Of a stretch of 64,000 nt of DNA, positions 52,899-61,285 are shown one piece after another. The notes beneath the pieces are model-generated. The model was not told the origin of the DNA and searched no databases. It saw nothing but the letters and a program-made list of their open reading frames with translations. A program made the translations under genes and the position numbers. The DNA comes from Myxococcales bacterium (GTDB lineage Bacteria; Myxococcota; Myxococcia; Myxococcales; JAJYLH01). Numbering within the stretch: position 1 is the first letter of the stretch; every line of letters starts with the position of its first letter. Location: assembly GCA_021787845.1 (NCBI GenBank), contig JAJYLH010000020.1, positions 1 to 64,000 on the forward strand, in the 5' to 3' direction.

Positions 52899-54233
52899 TC
52901 ATGGCTCCACCTCGCCGGTGATCAGCTTGACGTTGTCGGCGGCGAGCGCCGCGCGAGCAACGGCCGCGCGGTAGGCGCTCTCGGTCGCCCGGTAGCTCGA
53001 CTCGGCGTCGAGAAAATCGAGCAGGCTCCCGGTTCCCAGTTGATAGGCGTGGCGCGTGATCTCCAGCGACTGCTTGGCCTCGGCGACGGCGCCGTTTTCG
53101 TATGCCTGCACGAGGGCCTCGGCCGTCCGCCATTCCGCGAGCGCCTTGACGAGCTGGTCGCGCACCTGGGCGCGCAGGCTCTCCTCCGCGAGCACCGTCT
53201 TCTCCCACGCCGCCTCGGCCTGGGTGATGTTTCCCTGGTTCCGATCGAAGAGCGGCAACGCAATCGAGAGCGAAAGGTCGGTCGAGCCGTGGTCGCCGAC
53301 CTCGCCGCTCGTCGGCCGGTTGTAGTCCGCGAGGATGCCAATGTCCGGAATCGGCGTGCGCTTCGCGAGGACGAGCGACTCTTGCGCGCTCTTCTCCTGG
53401 TCGAGGAGCGCCGCGTAATCGGGCCGGCGCGCCAGCGCTTGGCTGAGCAGAGCTTCAGCGATCGCGCTCGGCGGCAGCGCTGGTGCCGAAAGCTGGCCGT
53501 CCGCCACGAAGTCCGGCGCGAGGACCTGTTCGCCCACCACCTCGGTGAGGTCGGCGCGCGCGTTGTCGACCCCGAGCCGGGCCTCGCGCACCTCGTCGTC
53601 GGTCGCGACCGCCTGCAGCCGGAGCTTGAGAAGATCGCCGAACGCGATCTTGCCATCCTTGTAACGCAGCTCGTTGAGCGCCAGCGTCTTCTCGAACCCG
53701 GCCCGATCCTCCTTCGCGAATCCGAGCTGGGACTCGGCGAGCAGGAGCGACACGAACGCGGTCTGGACGCTGGTGATGAGCTGCTGCTTCGCCGCCTGCC
53801 GGGTCGCCTCGGCCGCGGAAAGGCTCGCCGTCGCCGCCGCCGTCGCCGCCGAAATCTTTCCGCCGATGGGAATCGTCCAGGTCAGCCCGAACTGGTTCGG
53901 CACCGGCGCCCCCGGCTGCGCGATGCCCATCGCCCCGAGGTAGAAGCCCGGATTGGGCAGCACCGACGCCTGCACCACCGCGCCTCGCGCCGCCATCACG
54001 TCGTAGCCGGTCGACCGGAAATCCGGGTTGTGCTGGAGCGCGAGCTGGACCGCCTGCGCGAGCGTCACGTGCCCCACGAGAGCGCTCACGGTAGGCGGCA
54101 CCGCCAACACCCATCGAGACGCCAACCCGAGGGCGAGCCCGATGCCAAGCAGCAGCGGACCCGGGGCCCGACGGATCGAGCCGGAATCGCGACCGGCTCC
54201 TGCGCCCGCCCTCTCCAAGCTCGGCCGGCCCAC
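52899..54233 (-). CDS. czcC: TolC-family outer-membrane efflux channel (CzcC-like)
   Basis: A 444-residue outer-membrane factor with two OEP repeats. Marks are LAQAVQLALQHNPDF, the first long helices (EATRQAAKQQLITSVQTAFVSLLLAESQLGFA, LNELRYKDGKIAFGDLLKLRL) and the second half (YAALLDQEKSAQESL, ISLALPLFDRNQGNI-like strand, HAYQLGTGSLLDFLDAESSYRATESAYRAAVARAAL). An N-terminal signal segment (LLLGIGLALGLAS) follows a basic stretch. The start is GTG 54233; a later start nearer the signal helix is possible. It completes the CzcCBA system with the two downstream genes. Confidence 0.92.
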   Translation of the reverse strand: MGRPSLERAGAGAGRDSGSIRRAPGPLLLGIGLALGLASRWVLAVPPTVSALVGHVTLAQAVQLALQHNPDFRSTGYDVMAARGAVVQASVLPNPGFYLGAMGIAQPGAPVPNQFGLTWTIPIGGKISAATAAATASLSAAEATRQAAKQQLITSVQTAFVSLLLAESQLGFAKEDRAGFEKTLALNELRYKDGKIAFGDLLKLRLQAVATDDEVREARLGVDNARADLTEVVGEQVLAPDFVADGQLSAPALPPSAIAEALLSQALARRPDYAALLDQEKSAQESLVLAKRTPIPDIGILADYNRPTSGEVGDHGSTDLSLSIALPLFDRNQGNITQAEAAWEKTVLAEESLRAQVRDQLVKALAEWRTAEALVQAYENGAVAEAKQSLEITRHAYQLGTGSLLDFLDAESSYRATESAYRAAVARAALAADNVKLITGEVEP

Positions 54234-54519
54234 CTAGGTTCCCCGTTCCGGCGCGTTCCGCGGCACATGGCGGCGTCGGCGGACGCCCGGCGGCTGCGAA
54301 CGGATGGCGTTCTTCGACTGGCTCACGAGATCCACCTAAAGGCCTCCGGCGGGTCGCCGTTTGGGGGGGACGGTTTGGTCGCCGTCTTGCGCGCCCCGGG
54401 ACCGGGAATGCCGGCGCCGAATGCGCCTTGCGCGGGCGACGAGCGCTTTCGCTCTCGACTCGGCGCCCTTCGCAGGCGTCTCGAGGGCGAAAACGTAAAG
54501 CGAGAGCGCTCTAGGAGGG

Positions 54520-54948
54520 CTAAGCCGCCGGCGGCGACGACTTCGGCGCCAGGCACAGGAGGTAGGCGCGGGAGCGCGCGACCGTGACCGGGCGCGGGAC
54601 CGCGGGCGCCTTGGGGCCCGGGTTTCGGGCCGCGATCTTCGCGAGCTGCGGCCTCTGCCGCGGGGAGACGCGGCTCGTCGCCACCGCGCAGTGCTGGTGA
54701 GCACCGGCGATGGGACCGCCCACGTCCGGCGTCTGCCAGGCCGTCCCCGTCGTGGAACGCCCGTGGGCCGGCGGCACGACCTTCGCCAGGTCGATGACCT
54801 CGCCGTGCGCCGCGCAGATGCCGTGCGCGACGAGCGTGTCATGGACGTCGGCGCTGGCAACACCGAGGGCGAAGAGCGCGCAGCCGCTCCACACCGCCAC
54901 ATGCCGGGCGGCGGCGGTCCTGAGAAGCTGGAGCGGTGTGCTGCGCAT
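54520..54948 (-). CDS. Hypothetical secreted His/Cys-containing protein leading the efflux operon
   Basis: A 142-residue protein with an N-terminal hydrophobic segment (AVWSGCALFALGVASA), then ADVHDTLVAHGICAAHGEVIDL and GAHQHCAV, which group four histidines and two cysteines. The C-terminal half is basic and proline-rich with SRAYLLCLAPK. No family is recognised. It lies 290 bp upstream of czcC on the same strand. A periplasmic metal-binding or sensing protein is the natural guess, by analogy with small metal-binding proteins in other efflux operons. Confidence 0.5.
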   Translation of the reverse strand: MRSTPLQLLRTAAARHVAVWSGCALFALGVASADVHDTLVAHGICAAHGEVIDLAKVVPPAHGRSTTGTAWQTPDVGGPIAGAHQHCAVATSRVSPRQRPQLAKIAARNPGPKAPAVPRPVTVARSRAYLLCLAPKSSPPAA

Positions 54949-55284
54949 CGAGCCCGAGTCCGAGCCACACCCTAACAGGCCGCGCCTCGACAGGCTACGC
55001 GAACCGTCGCTTCCGCCGCCCTATTCCGGGCGCCGAACGGCTCGCTCGGCTGAGCTCCAGGACCACCGCCGAGAACCTTCGCCCGGCCGCCGGAGCTGTT
55101 CGTCGCCGTCCCGTCGCCCCTCGCGGTCGACGGCTGCTTCCGACCCGGGGGCCTGGTTTGAGAGCCGGCAGCGCACTGTGCGCTCAGAGCGCGCCCGTTC
55201 TTGCGCATTGCGCCTTCGACCGGGGTGCCTAGGTTCAGCCGCCCCTCATCCCGAGGGGTCACCCAACACTCGAAGGAGCAAATC
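54949..55284. other. Divergent intergenic region with no recognised element
   Basis: 336 bases between the efflux operon (leftward) and a small gene (rightward). Several short inverted strings occur (for example GCAGCGCACTGTGCGCTCAGAGC). No metalloregulator box, riboswitch or gene could be identified. Promoters for both sides are expected here. Confidence 0.4.
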
Positions 55285-55584
55285 ATGAGAATGCTGTTGA
55301 AGATGTCGCCCGGGACCGAAGCCGGAAGCCGCGCCGTGCGCGACGGACGGATGGAGAAGGTGCTCACCCGCACCCTCGAGCAGATTCATCCGGAGAGCGC
55401 CTGGTTCGCGCCCGAGCACGGCCTGCGCACCGCCTGGATCGTCTTCGACCTCAAGGACGCCTCGCAGATCCCGTCGATCGTCGAGCCGCTCTTCGACGAG
55501 CTGGGCGCCACCGTCGAAATCGTCCCGGTGATGAACGTCGAGGACCTGAAGAAGGGCCTCGCCAGCGTCGGGCGCGGCCACTAG
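55285..55584 (+). CDS. Conserved hypothetical small protein (dimeric alpha/beta-barrel-like)
   Basis: A 99-residue protein: MRMLLKMSPGTEAGSRAVRDGRMEKVL, then ESAWFAPEHGLRTAWIVFDLKDASQIPSIVEPLFDELGATVEIVPVMNVEDLKKGL. The beta-alpha-beta pattern with F-D-x-x-D and a final acidic helix is like small ferredoxin-fold or dimeric alpha-beta barrel proteins. ATG 55285 has a perfect AAGGAG. No catalytic motif is evident. A strong palindrome follows the stop codon. Confidence 0.7.
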   Translation: MRMLLKMSPGTEAGSRAVRDGRMEKVLTRTLEQIHPESAWFAPEHGLRTAWIVFDLKDASQIPSIVEPLFDELGATVEIVPVMNVEDLKKGLASVGRGH

Positions 55585-55599
55585 CCGCCGCCCGAGTCG

Positions 55600-55631
55600 C
55601 AAGCCCCACCGGACCGGTCCGGTGGGGCTTG
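55600..55631 (+). terminator. Perfect 32-bp palindrome, terminator-like
   Basis: CAAGCCCCACCGGACC is followed immediately by its exact reverse complement GGTCCGGTGGGGCTTG. It begins 15 bases after the stop codon of the small gene and ends 79 bases before the hemerythrin gene. It has no T-tract after it. A bidirectional terminator or a DNA-binding site are both possible. Confidence 0.6.
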
Positions 55632-55709
55632 TGCCATCCTGATGGATTGGCGCGCCGCGTTCGTCCGCGATAAGTTCGCCCAACGCCGCTCATTCGCGGC
55701 CGAGGAGCC

Positions 55710-56126
55710 ATGGACGAGCAGCCGATCGACCGGATGGTGGCCGAGCACGAACTGTTCACCGCCGACGTGCAGTCTTTGCGCGTCGCGATCGAGAAGCTCG
55801 CCATCCCGACGATTCGTAGCCTGGTCGAGGGCATCCGCAACCGGCTGCCAGCGCACCTGCGCCTCGAGGAAGACGAGATCTTCCCCTGGATGCGCCGCTG
55901 GCTGCCCGAACGCGCCACCGACCTCGACGCGCTCCTCGGCGAACACCCGGCGTTCACCAAGCTCTGCGAGAGCCTTCTCGCCCTGCTCGACCAGCCCGCT
56001 CTCGACCAGCCCGCTTTCGACCAGCTCCAGCGGTTGATGGAGCTGCTCCAGTCCCACTCGGCGCGCGAGCAATCGCTCCTGGGCGAAGCGCTCGCCCGCG
56101 AGGAGGGCGCGTCGAACGAGCCGTGA
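55710..56126 (+). CDS. Hemerythrin-like (HHE domain) protein
   Basis: A 138-residue four-helix-bundle candidate. Iron-ligand pattern: DRMVAEHELF, PAHLRLEEDEIFPWM, LLGEHPAFTKL and LQSHSAREQSLLGEAL, which gives H, HxxxE, H and HxxxE ligands in the right order. A short in-frame duplication LDQPALDQPAFDQL sits between helices three and four. Such proteins bind a di-iron centre and sense or store O2, NO or iron. It is encoded alone and is convergent with the lipase-like gene. Confidence 0.8.
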   Translation: MDEQPIDRMVAEHELFTADVQSLRVAIEKLAIPTIRSLVEGIRNRLPAHLRLEEDEIFPWMRRWLPERATDLDALLGEHPAFTKLCESLLALLDQPALDQPAFDQLQRLMELLQSHSAREQSLLGEALAREEGASNEP

Positions 56127-56151
56127 GCGCTCACGCCCTACGGCAGCGCTC

Positions 56152-58104
56152 CTAGTGGCAAGGCGCGGCGTCCGCCGCGTCGATGGTCGGAATCCCGTTG
56201 GCGAAGAGACTCTGAAAGTACGCTCCGATTTGCGCAACGGCGGACGGGTCGTTGAACGAGACGAAGTGGTCCTGCCCCGGAAACTCCCGGATGGCCGCGG
56301 TCACCGCCGGCAGGTCCCCGCTCTTCGGGATGTTGCCGGTGAGCGGCGGCGCTGCCGGTAGGAGCCCGGCGAGGGCGAACGCGGGAATCGCACGCTCGCA
56401 CCCGTTGTCCAGTTGCGGCAGCCCGCCGGCGATGGCGAGCGCCTCGTGCGTCTCGATGGGCGTGTCCTGGTCGGCGGTGCCGCTCATCATGAGGACGCTG
56501 CGCCGCTCGCCGACCGGCTCCTCGAACCAGTAGCGGGCGTAGGAGATCGGGTCGGCGACGTCCGCGAGCGTCTGCATCAGCGCGAGCGCCGGATGGAACT
56601 GGTCGAGGCTCTCCTTGCCGGCGATGTCGAGAAAGAGGCTGCTCTCGAGGAGCGCTTTCAGGTTCACGTCGCCGGTGCGCTCCAAAATGGTCGTCGTCAG
56701 GTGGCCGCCGGCGCCGGAAAGCATCGCCGCGTCCAGGTGCCGGGCGATGGCGGCGTAGAGCGCGCCGGTGAGGCCGCCTTGCGAGTGGCCGCGAAAGCCG
56801 AGGAGGGCGTGGTCGAAGGTGATATCGCGCCCGCCGGGATCGATCGACGGCGGAATCTCGAGCCCCTCGGCCAGGCGCCGGAGCGAAACGTGGTCGATCG
56901 CCGACTGCCGCATCAGGTTGCGCCCCGCTGGCGCGTTGACGATGTTGAAGAAACAGACGTCCACCGTCTGCCCGAAGCAGGTGGCGCCCGCCGGCGCGCG
57001 GGTGCCGTGCAGCACCTGGTCGATGCCGAAAGTCGCGATGCCCTTCGCCGCCAAGAGCTCGCAGGTGCCGTCGTCGGCCGCGGTCTCGAAGTCGCCACCG
57101 GTGCCGTGGCTGTAGAAAACCACCGGGTAGCCTCGGGGCGGCATCGCGCTGTCGGGCACGCAGACGGCGACCCGCATGTCCTCGGTCACCGCCGGAATCG
57201 GCTGGCCGTGCTGGTCCCACTCGAACTGGCCGCCGCTGAACTCGTACGGCGGCGTCCCGTGCATGAAGTTCGGCGCCGGGTAGGTCCCCTCGAAGAGCGA
57301 GAACCCGTTCGACGTGCGGATGAACTTCAGGTTCTCGACCTGTGGCCGCGGCAGCGACTCGACGTAGTCGCGCATCGCCAGCATCTCGTCGAGAATCGGC
57401 TGGGTCGTGAAGATGGTCGCGCCCGCGACCTGGTCGACCGGAATCTCCTGCTTGCCGAGGAAGGCGACGAGCGGCTTCCACCAGGCGGCAGCGCTGCCCT
57501 TGCCCTGGAGCGCATCGCGGAAGCTCGCTTCCGGCCCCACGGCAGCGCCGCTCTTGTCCTTGACCGCGGTCGTCACCACCAGCGCGTACCGGGTCTTCGG
57601 CTCCAGCGGGAAGCCGCGCACCGGGCGCGCGGCGAGGACGTGCCCCGGCAGCCACAAGGTCGGCGGGTCGATGAAGTCCCACTCGAGCGGCACCCGGCGG
57701 CCGTAGAACCGCGAGGAGGGGTCGATGGCGGCGAGGAAGAGGGAAGCGCTGCCGGTGAGCGAGGCCGCCGGGCTCGCGGGGAGCGAATTCGGGTCGATGG
57801 CGCCGGTGAACGGCAGGTAGATCGGCGACGACAGGCCCCACCCGTGGACGAGCCCGTTGGCGGTCTGGAGCGTGGTGGAAAAGAGGGTGCCGTTCTCCGG
57901 GTTGGGAAAGTCGAGGGTGGTCAGGGTCCCGGCGGCCGAAAGGCGGCGATCGTCGGGCCAGGGCGCGGCGAAGTAGGGCTCGCCGCTCGCCGGGTCGTAC
58001 GCCTGGGTCTCGACCCGCGTCGCGGCGAGGGGCTGCGGTCCCGGGGAGCCGCAGGCGGCGACGAGCGCGACGAACGCGAACGCGAAAAGACGGTGAGCTT
58101 TCAT
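56152..58104 (-). CDS. Lipase-like alpha/beta-hydrolase lipoprotein
   Basis: A 650-residue exported protein with a lipobox signal (FAFVALVAACGS). The N-terminal half (YDPASGEPYFAAPWPDDRRL, DFPNPENGTLFSTTLQTANG, YLPFTGAIDPNSLP) resembles the beta-rich domain of bacterial virulence-factor-type lipases. The C-terminal half is an alpha/beta-hydrolase: oxyanion region VVFYSHGTGGDFE, nucleophile elbow GFRGHSQGGLTGAL, acid near MMSGTADQDTPIETHEAL and histidine in FPGQDHFVSF. Ester substrate unknown; outer-surface location inferred from the lipobox. Confidence 0.82.
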   Translation of the reverse strand: MKAHRLFAFAFVALVAACGSPGPQPLAATRVETQAYDPASGEPYFAAPWPDDRRLSAAGTLTTLDFPNPENGTLFSTTLQTANGLVHGWGLSSPIYLPFTGAIDPNSLPASPAASLTGSASLFLAAIDPSSRFYGRRVPLEWDFIDPPTLWLPGHVLAARPVRGFPLEPKTRYALVVTTAVKDKSGAAVGPEASFRDALQGKGSAAAWWKPLVAFLGKQEIPVDQVAGATIFTTQPILDEMLAMRDYVESLPRPQVENLKFIRTSNGFSLFEGTYPAPNFMHGTPPYEFSGGQFEWDQHGQPIPAVTEDMRVAVCVPDSAMPPRGYPVVFYSHGTGGDFETAADDGTCELLAAKGIATFGIDQVLHGTRAPAGATCFGQTVDVCFFNIVNAPAGRNLMRQSAIDHVSLRRLAEGLEIPPSIDPGGRDITFDHALLGFRGHSQGGLTGALYAAIARHLDAAMLSGAGGHLTTTILERTGDVNLKALLESSLFLDIAGKESLDQFHPALALMQTLADVADPISYARYWFEEPVGERRSVLMMSGTADQDTPIETHEALAIAGGLPQLDNGCERAIPAFALAGLLPAAPPLTGNIPKSGDLPAVTAAIREFPGQDHFVSFNDPSAVAQIGAYFQSLFANGIPTIDAADAAPCH

Positions 58105-58641
58105 GGGACCGAGAATCTCCGCCGAACGGCGGCGGGGCGCAAATCGCCGCTGGCCGTTCGGTCGAAGCTCCCGGCGGTGACGCGTCGCGCTGATCGGTCC
58201 GATCGGTCGAGTCAGCGCGAGAGGGGTATCGCCTTCGTACAGCTTGTCGGTGATTGGGCCTCACCCCCCGCTGCCGCGCGCCCGCTTCATCCCGACGACC
58301 GAGCTGTCGGGACGCGAGGGGCTTCGGGCACCAAGATTCGGTGACACGTCCAATTCTCTGAGCCCCTCGCGTTTGCGCAGCAAATGAGAGCAGAGGGGGC
58401 GCGCGGCAGCGGGTGAGGTCTTGGCGGCGCGCCGACCGGAGCGGCATCGTTGCGACTTCGCGCTTGCCAGGCATCGTCTTTTTTTCTACTTTGGGGCTTC
58501 TCGTCAGATCGCCGAGCGGCCGGGGGCGGGCGGCGAGAAGGGACCGACGTTGCCGGCGCGGCGCTGTCGCTTCCATCCTGGCTCCGGCACCGCCTCCGTG
58601 CGGCACGGCGGGATGCCCGCCGCATCCCCGGGAGGCGCGCG
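58105..58641. other. Intergenic region with large nested palindrome
   Basis: 537 bases between the divergent lipase-like and PilZ genes. It holds the CGATCGG-rich string at 58193-58211, then the nested palindrome 58259-58418 (listed separately). Open frames that cross it have no family similarity. Promoters for both genes should lie at its two ends. Confidence 0.5.
58259..58418. repeat. 160-bp nested palindromic element
   Basis: Outer arms begin CCTCACCCCCCGCTGCCGCG (from 58259) and end CGCGCGGCAGCGGGTGAGG (to 58418), nearly complementary over about 24 bp. Inner arms CGCGAGGGGCT (58313-58323) and AGCCCCTCGCG (58361-58371) are perfect. The loop has ACCAAGATTCGGTGACACGT. Design and size resemble the other palindromic elements, but the sequence family is different. 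Confidence 0.75.
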
Positions 58642-59382
58642 ATGAGCCCTCCTCCGTTGACCGCACGCCTCGTGCGACCGGTCCGGGTGAAGCGTCGGCT
58701 CGCCGTTCGGTACGGCGCGGACTTTCCGCTCCTCGGCGCCGGCTTCACCGCCAACGTGTCGATGCACGGGCTGGCGATCTTCGGCTCCTCGGTGCACAAC
58801 CCGGGCACGAGCATCCGTGTCGACCTGCGCCTGCCCGGAAACGTCGCCTGCCGGATCGAAGGCCGCGTCGCCTGGGCCCTGCGCGGCTCGGCCGCGATTC
58901 AATTGCCGAACCAGCTCGGCCTGGAGATCGTCCGCGCCGACGAGTCGTACTACCGCTTTCTGATGTCGATCCCCGGGTTCGGCCCGGACGCCAGCCCGGC
59001 GAAGGCCGAGCCCCAACCGCCGCGCGAAGCGCCCGCGCCGCGGACGGTTTCCCCGGCGCCCGTGGTCCCCGTGCAGCCGGAGGCGCTCCGACCGCGCGCG
59101 GAACGACGCGGGGTCACCCTGCCGTTCCATTTCGGAGAAGCGAGAGCGCTCTTTCTCGCCGGGGTGGTCCTCAACGTCTCCCAGGGCGGGCTGTGCTTCC
59201 GGTCGAACCGCGTGGTCGAGGTGGGCACCTGCCTCCAGTTCGCCGCCGAGAGCCCCGCCGGGCCGTTCGCCGGAGCGGGAACCGTGATCTGGTCGCGGGC
59301 GGACGCCCGGACCGACCGCCACGGCCTGCAGCTCACCCAGGTCGACGAGGGCTGGTACCGCTACCTCGTGCACGTGTCCTGA
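58642..59382 (+). CDS. Protein with two PilZ-like domains
   Basis: A 246-residue soluble protein built from two similar halves joined by a proline-rich linker (residues about 115-150). Each half shows the PilZ strand pattern: VKRRLAVRYG...TANVSMHGLAIFG and GRVAWAL in the first, and RRGVTLPFHFG...GVVLNVSQGGLCFRS and GTVIWSRAD in the second. The c-di-GMP-binding RxxxR is only loosely present (RVKRR; RAERR) and D/NxSxxG is NVSMHG and NVSQGG. It may bind c-di-GMP or be a degenerate adaptor. Confidence 0.75.
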   Translation: MSPPPLTARLVRPVRVKRRLAVRYGADFPLLGAGFTANVSMHGLAIFGSSVHNPGTSIRVDLRLPGNVACRIEGRVAWALRGSAAIQLPNQLGLEIVRADESYYRFLMSIPGFGPDASPAKAEPQPPREAPAPRTVSPAPVVPVQPEALRPRAERRGVTLPFHFGEARALFLAGVVLNVSQGGLCFRSNRVVEVGTCLQFAAESPAGPFAGAGTVIWSRADARTDRHGLQLTQVDEGWYRYLVHVS

Positions 59383-59404
59383 GCCGACGACCCGCGCTTT
59401 CGAT

Positions 59405-61108
59405 TCACGTCCGAATGACGAATGCCTTGAGCGGCGCGGTGCGGCCCTTGACCAGCATCGGCGGCAGCGGCGCGACGGGAAAGGCTTTGCCGCCCGTCCG
59501 GGCGAGGCAGGCGTCGGAGAGCACGATCGTCCCGCCTTCCGCCGCGCCGCACAGCCGGCTCGCGACGTTCACCGTGTCCCCCACCGCCGTGTACTCGAGC
59601 CGCTTCGACGAGCCGATCACCCCCACCACCGCCTCGCCCGTGTGCAGGCCGATGCCCACCGACACCGGTGCCCTCCCCTGCTGGAGCCGGTGGTGGTTGA
59701 ACTCCTTCGTCTTCTCCTGCATCAGCATCGCGCAGCGGATCGCCCGCTCCGCGTCGTCGGTCCCTTTCACCGGCGCGCCGAAGAGCGCCATCACCGCGTC
59801 GCCGATGAACTTGTCGACGATGCCGTCGAGGGCGAAGACGCAGTCGGCCATCAGCTCGAAGTACTCGTTGAGCATCGACACCGTCTCCTGCGGCGGCGAG
59901 TGCTCGCTCATCGTGGTGAAGCCGCGGATGTCGGAGAAGAGGATGGTCAGCTCCTGGAGGGTGCCGCCCTTGGTCAGCTCGATCTGGCCCTGCTCGACCT
60001 GCCGCGCGAGCTGAGGCGAGAGGAAGCGCTCCAGGAACGACCGCTTCGCGGCGGACTCCTCGATTTTTCGGACCAGCTCCGAGTTCTCCAGCGCAATCGT
60101 CGCCTGGCTCGCGATGGCGCCCAGCACCTCCAGGTCCTTCATCGTGAACGCGCCGATCCGCTCGCGGCTGTCGAGGAACATCACCCCCTTCACCTCGTCG
60201 CCGGACAGGAGCGGTACCGCCATCCCGGAGCGCACCCCGAGGCCGATGATCGACTCCGAGGCGTTGAACCGGGCGTCGTCGAGCGCGTCGCTCGTCAGCA
60301 CCCCGCGCTTCGTCGTCGCCACGTGCGCGAGCAAGGTCTCCGAAATCAGCACCTTCGCCCCGTGGGAGCGCTTCTGCCGGACGGCCTCCACCACGAGCTC
60401 GCTCGTCCGGTCGTCCTTCAGCAGAATCACCCCGTTGTCGGCGGGAATCAGCTCGAAGGCGATCTCGAGAATCCGCGACAGGAGCGCGTGCAGGTCCCGC
60501 TCCAGCCGGACGTAGCGCTGGAACTCGTGGGCGATGCGCAGCCGCTCGTAGTCCCGTTTGAGCTGGCCCGCGTCCTTCACCTCCTCGGCGCTCTGGAAGA
60601 CCCGCGCCGCCTCGACGCTCGCGACCACCGGCGCCTTCTCGTCGGTGGTGCGATAGACCGGGCCTTCTTTCTCCTCGCCCGAGCGGAACACGAGGCGCGT
60701 CGTGCCGACCAGGAGCTCGTCCCCGTCCTTGAGCCGCAACGGCGAGTAGAGCCGGCGGCCGTTCAGGAAGGTGCCATTGGAGCTGCCGAGATCCTGGACG
60801 ACGAAACCGCTGCCGTCCGGCTCGATGCCGGTGTGGCGGCGGCTCACCTCCCGGTCGGCGAGCTGCACGGTGGCGCCGGTGGAGCGGCCGATCACGGTGG
60901 GGCCGGCGATCGCGAACTCGATGGCGTTGCCGCTCGGGCCGCGCAAGACCAGCCGGGGCGCGCCCGGACCGCGCGCGGCGAGCGGCACGGGACCGCCCGT
61001 GGACCCGGGCACCGTCGGACCATCCGGGGGTCGCACCCGGGCGCCACAGACGGGGCAGCGCGCGGGGCCGGCGGGCAACTGCGTCTGACACCGTGGGCAG
61101 GCGAGCAT
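59405..61108 (-). CDS. Zinc ribbon-FHA-GAF-class III adenylate/guanylate cyclase
   Basis: A 567-residue soluble signalling protein with four modules. A zinc ribbon comes first (CPRCQTQLPAGPARCPVC, residues 4-21). An FHA domain follows (VIGRSTGATVQLADREVSRRHTGI, DLGSSNGTFLNG), then a GAF domain (LERDLHALLSRILEIAFELI, GVRSGMAVPLLSGDEVKGVMFLDS). The class III cyclase domain (TILFSDIRGFTTMSE, DKFIGDAVMALFGAP, GIGLHTGEAVVGVIGSSKRLEYTAVGDTVNVASRL) has both metal aspartates. ATG 61108 is chosen at the zinc ribbon. FHA suggests control by threonine phosphorylation. Confidence 0.93.
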   Translation of the reverse strand: MLACPRCQTQLPAGPARCPVCGARVRPPDGPTVPGSTGGPVPLAARGPGAPRLVLRGPSGNAIEFAIAGPTVIGRSTGATVQLADREVSRRHTGIEPDGSGFVVQDLGSSNGTFLNGRRLYSPLRLKDGDELLVGTTRLVFRSGEEKEGPVYRTTDEKAPVVASVEAARVFQSAEEVKDAGQLKRDYERLRIAHEFQRYVRLERDLHALLSRILEIAFELIPADNGVILLKDDRTSELVVEAVRQKRSHGAKVLISETLLAHVATTKRGVLTSDALDDARFNASESIIGLGVRSGMAVPLLSGDEVKGVMFLDSRERIGAFTMKDLEVLGAIASQATIALENSELVRKIEESAAKRSFLERFLSPQLARQVEQGQIELTKGGTLQELTILFSDIRGFTTMSEHSPPQETVSMLNEYFELMADCVFALDGIVDKFIGDAVMALFGAPVKGTDDAERAIRCAMLMQEKTKEFNHHRLQQGRAPVSVGIGLHTGEAVVGVIGSSKRLEYTAVGDTVNVASRLCGAAEGGTIVLSDACLARTGGKAFPVAPLPPMLVKGRTAPLKAFVIRT

Positions 61109-61285
61109 GGGCCGGCGGCAATGTACCACGCCGCTAAGCCCGGGGCCGCGGTTGACTTGAGCCCGCGAGCAAGGGAATCCTCGCCCTTTCGTCCGTTCGG
61201 CGCTTGGCCGAAGAGCGTTCTCGCCGGAGCCCACCTGTTGCGCAGCCGCCCTTCGGGCCCTCGCTCCTCCCGCGGCGGCCTCGTC

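Noticed and set aside
59642-61285. Upstream extension of the S41 protease frame through the antisense strand of the cyclase gene
   Set aside because: The region lies opposite the clear FHA-GAF-cyclase gene, and the protease signal peptide begins only at about 61286.
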